Assembly (NCBI RefSeq): GCF_021631985.1
Contig: NZ_CP070225.1
Location: 6,448,001-6,512,000, forward strand
Length of the DNA: 64,000 nucleotides
Direction: 5' to 3'
From: Sandaracinus amylolyticus
GTDB taxonomy: Bacteria > Myxococcota_A > Polyangia > Polyangiales > Sandaracinaceae
The stretch's first letter is position 1. The number at the start of each line of letters is the position of its first letter. Positions 62,392-64,000 of the stretch are shown piece by piece. A program made the translations under genes and the position numbers. The notes under the pieces were generated by a model. It saw nothing but the letters and a program-made list of their open reading frames with translations, was not told where the DNA came from and ran no database searches.

Positions 62392-62414
62392 TAGCGAAAG
62401 CAAAGGAGGACCCG

Positions 62415-63167
62415 ATGTCGAAGTCAGCTCGCCCCCTCGAAGGAAAGGTCGCACTCGTCACTGGCGGCTCGCGGTCGATCGGCGCTGCGATCGCCGAGCG
62501 CCTCGCGGCCGATGGCGCCGCGGTCGCGATTACGTACAGCGCATCGCCGGAAAAGGCGCGTGGCGTGGTGCAGTCGATCGAGTCCGCGGGCGGACGCGGG
62601 CTCGCGATCTCTGCTGATGCGGGAGACCCGGACGCGGTGCGCGCCGCGGTCGCGAAGACGGTCGAGGTGCTCGGTGGCCTCGACGTCCTCGTGAACAACG
62701 CGGGCATCGCGCTCGGCGGACCGATCGACCAGATCTCGTTCGACGACTACCAGCGGATGATCGCCGTGAACGTGACCGGCGTGTTCGTCGCGACCCAGGA
62801 GGCCGTGCGCCACATGCACGCGGGCGGTCGCGTGATCCACATCGGCAGCTCGATGGTGAGGTACGCGGCGTTCGGCGGCGCGTCGCTCTACACGCTGACC
62901 AAGGGCGCGCTGAGCGGGTTCAACCGCAGCCTCGCGCGCGATCTCGGGCCCCGGCAGATCACGGTGAACACGGTCCATCCGGGACCCACCGACACGGATA
63001 TGAACCCCGACGGCGGCCCGGTCTCGAAGCTCGTCGGCCCCGGCATCGCGGTCGGTCGCTACGGTCGTCGCGAGGAGATTGCGTCGGCAGTGGCGTACCT
63101 CGCGAGCCCCGAGGCGGCGTTCATCACGGGCGCGGATATCGCGGTCGACGGCGGATTGACCGCGTGA
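62415..63167 (+). CDS. SDR-family oxidoreductase
   Basis: 250 residues. The ATG at 62415 has AAAGGAGGA upstream. Rossmann GKVALVTGGSRSIGAAIAERLAADGA, NNAGIALGG, the catalytic Ser in HIGSSMVRY, Tyr/Lys in LYTLTKGALSG, and VHPGPTDTDM. It is a complete classical SDR with an NADP-favouring loop. The substrate is unknown. First gene of an operon with the reductase-like gene at 63179, divergent from LysR. Confidence 0.95.
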   Translation: MSKSARPLEGKVALVTGGSRSIGAAIAERLAADGAAVAITYSASPEKARGVVQSIESAGGRGLAISADAGDPDAVRAAVAKTVEVLGGLDVLVNNAGIALGGPIDQISFDDYQRMIAVNVTGVFVATQEAVRHMHAGGRVIHIGSSMVRYAAFGGASLYTLTKGALSGFNRSLARDLGPRQITVNTVHPGPTDTDMNPDGGPVSKLVGPGIAVGRYGRREEIASAVAYLASPEAAFITGADIAVDGGLTA

Positions 63168-63178
63168 AGGAGAGAGTC

Positions 63179-63778
63179 ATGAGCATCGGAATCATCGGGG
63201 CGGGCAACATCGGATCGGCGTTCGCGACTGCGCTCGCACGCGCTCAGATCCGTGCGACGATCGCCAATCGGCGTGGGCCGGAGTCGCTGGGCGATGTGAC
63301 CGCCCCGCTGGCCCCGTTCGTGAGCGCGGGCACGATCGAGGAAGCGGCGCGAGCAGACATGGTCTTCGTCGCCGTGCCGTGGTCGAAGATCCCCGACGCG
63401 CTGGCGAAGGCCGGGCCCTGGAACGGCCGGATCGTGATCGACGCGAACAACCCGATCGAAGCACCGAGGTTCCAGGCAGCCGATCTCGGAAGGCGTCTCT
63501 CGACGGAGGTGTTCGCCGATCTGGTGCCCGGCGCCCGGGTCGTGAAGGCGTTCAATCACCTCCCGCCGCCGCTGCTCGCCGGCGATCCCAGGACGAAGGG
63601 CGGCAGGCGTGTGCTCTTCTTCTCCGGCGATGACGCCTCGGCCAAGCGCGAAGTGGCTGCGCTGATCGATCGACTGGGATTCTTCGGGATCGATCTCGGC
63701 TCGATCGCCGTCGGCGGAAAGCTCGTGCAGTTCCCGGGCGGGCCCCTCCCGACGCTCCACCTCGCGAAGTTCGACTGA
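63179..63778 (+). CDS. NADPH-dependent F420 reductase-like (NAD-binding) protein
   Basis: 199 residues from the ATG at 63179 with GAAGGAGAGAG upstream. IGIIGAGNIGSAFATALARAQIRATIANRRGPESL is an NADP-binding Rossmann loop. ADMVFVAVPWSKIPDAL, IVIDANNPI and ARVVKAFNHLPPPLL, with LDRLGFFGIDLGSIAVGGKLVQFPGGPL, match the F420_oxidored family (which also uses other substrates). It follows the SDR by 11 bases. The two may act on the same substrate under LysR control. Confidence 0.9.
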   Translation: MSIGIIGAGNIGSAFATALARAQIRATIANRRGPESLGDVTAPLAPFVSAGTIEEAARADMVFVAVPWSKIPDALAKAGPWNGRIVIDANNPIEAPRFQAADLGRRLSTEVFADLVPGARVVKAFNHLPPPLLAGDPRTKGGRRVLFFSGDDASAKREVAALIDRLGFFGIDLGSIAVGGKLVQFPGGPLPTLHLAKFD

Positions 63779-63792
63779 AGCCTGGCCAAGAG

Positions 63793-63827
63793 ATCGCCCC
63801 GGCGGACCTAAGGTCCCCCGGGGCGAT
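63793..63827 (+). terminator. Strong hairpin terminator
   Basis: ATCGCCCCGG-C-GGACC, loop TAA, GGTCC-C-CCGGGGCGAT: a 15-bp stem with one internal mismatch, followed by TT. It lies 15 bases after the stop of the F420 reductase-like gene. It ends the operon. Confidence 0.75.
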
Positions 63828-64000
63828 TTCTGATCGGCGGGTCGAAGCCGGGGTGGTCCGAGCCGGAGCGTCACTAAGGCGATCCGGTTCGAGGTACCCG
63901 AGAACGCGATCGAGGCGCGTTCGCGTCTCGCCGACGCTGTGGACGGACGCGAGCTCTCGTTAGCGCGATCGACAGCGCTCGAGAGATGGATCGCAGGATG
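63828..64000. other. Window end, no gene assigned
   Basis: No frame with a clear start was found. On the plus strand KAIRFEVPENAIEARSRLAD looks natural, but it has no start codon in the window and may be chance. Nothing is supported here. Confidence 0.3.

Overview
The window is GC-rich (roughly 70 %), with GTG/TTG starts, strong G/C third positions, several lipoproteins with Asp/Gly/Cys-rich linkers, a Hanks-type Ser/Thr kinase, and stand-alone HTH and receiver-like proteins. This points to a myxobacterium (Myxococcota, Polyangiales), and the overall style resembles Sandaracinus. That assignment is inferred from composition and gene content, because no rRNA marker is present.

Layout. 1-9.6 kb: a partial N-formylglutamate-amidohydrolase-like gene, a heme-c-like lipoprotein, two overlapping MFS exporters, a membrane methyltransferase preceded by a 36-residue membrane protein, an SPW/VKOR-like membrane protein, a DisA-like diadenylate-cyclase-domain protein, a peptidoglycan-binding protein and a Cys-rich lipoprotein. 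9.7-20.3 kb: aspS, lipoproteins, a VOC protein and a MarR regulator, a run of small acidic/disordered proteins with a GNAT enzyme, a Ser/Thr kinase, a P-loop protein and an MBL/beta-CASP hydrolase. 20.5-30 kb: a GlgE-pathway operon (glgE, a treS-maltokinase fusion, glgB), flanked by a divergent hemerythrin and a convergent GH63/trehalase-like glycosidase. 30-41 kb: an Mpo1-like protein, two ferritin-like proteins in an overlapping pair, a tandem-HTH protein, three degenerate receiver-like proteins, an FMN reductase with a GNAT, a DUF2092-type protein, a BASS transporter and an outer-membrane beta-barrel.

At 40.97 kb a tRNA-Ser(UGA) abuts a tyrosine integrase and an excisionase-like gene. From there to about 52 kb the sequence is accessory-like: lower GC, many unknown genes, an IS21 remnant and several frameshifted or truncated genes. 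51-61 kb carries an AraC regulator and a tripartite RND efflux operon. Its TolC component carries an N-terminal solute-binding-like domain, and a frameshifted SDR gene lies upstream. The window closes with a LysR regulator divergent from an SDR plus F420-oxidoreductase-like operon.

Threads across the window: a dispersed palindromic repeat family (five copies) placed just after stop codons; stress-related chemistry (alpha-glucan/trehalose metabolism, hemerythrin, ferritin-like proteins, SDR/FMN reductases); and signalling proteins that have lost or rearranged canonical parts. No CRISPR array, rRNA operon or recognisable biosynthetic megasynthase was seen.
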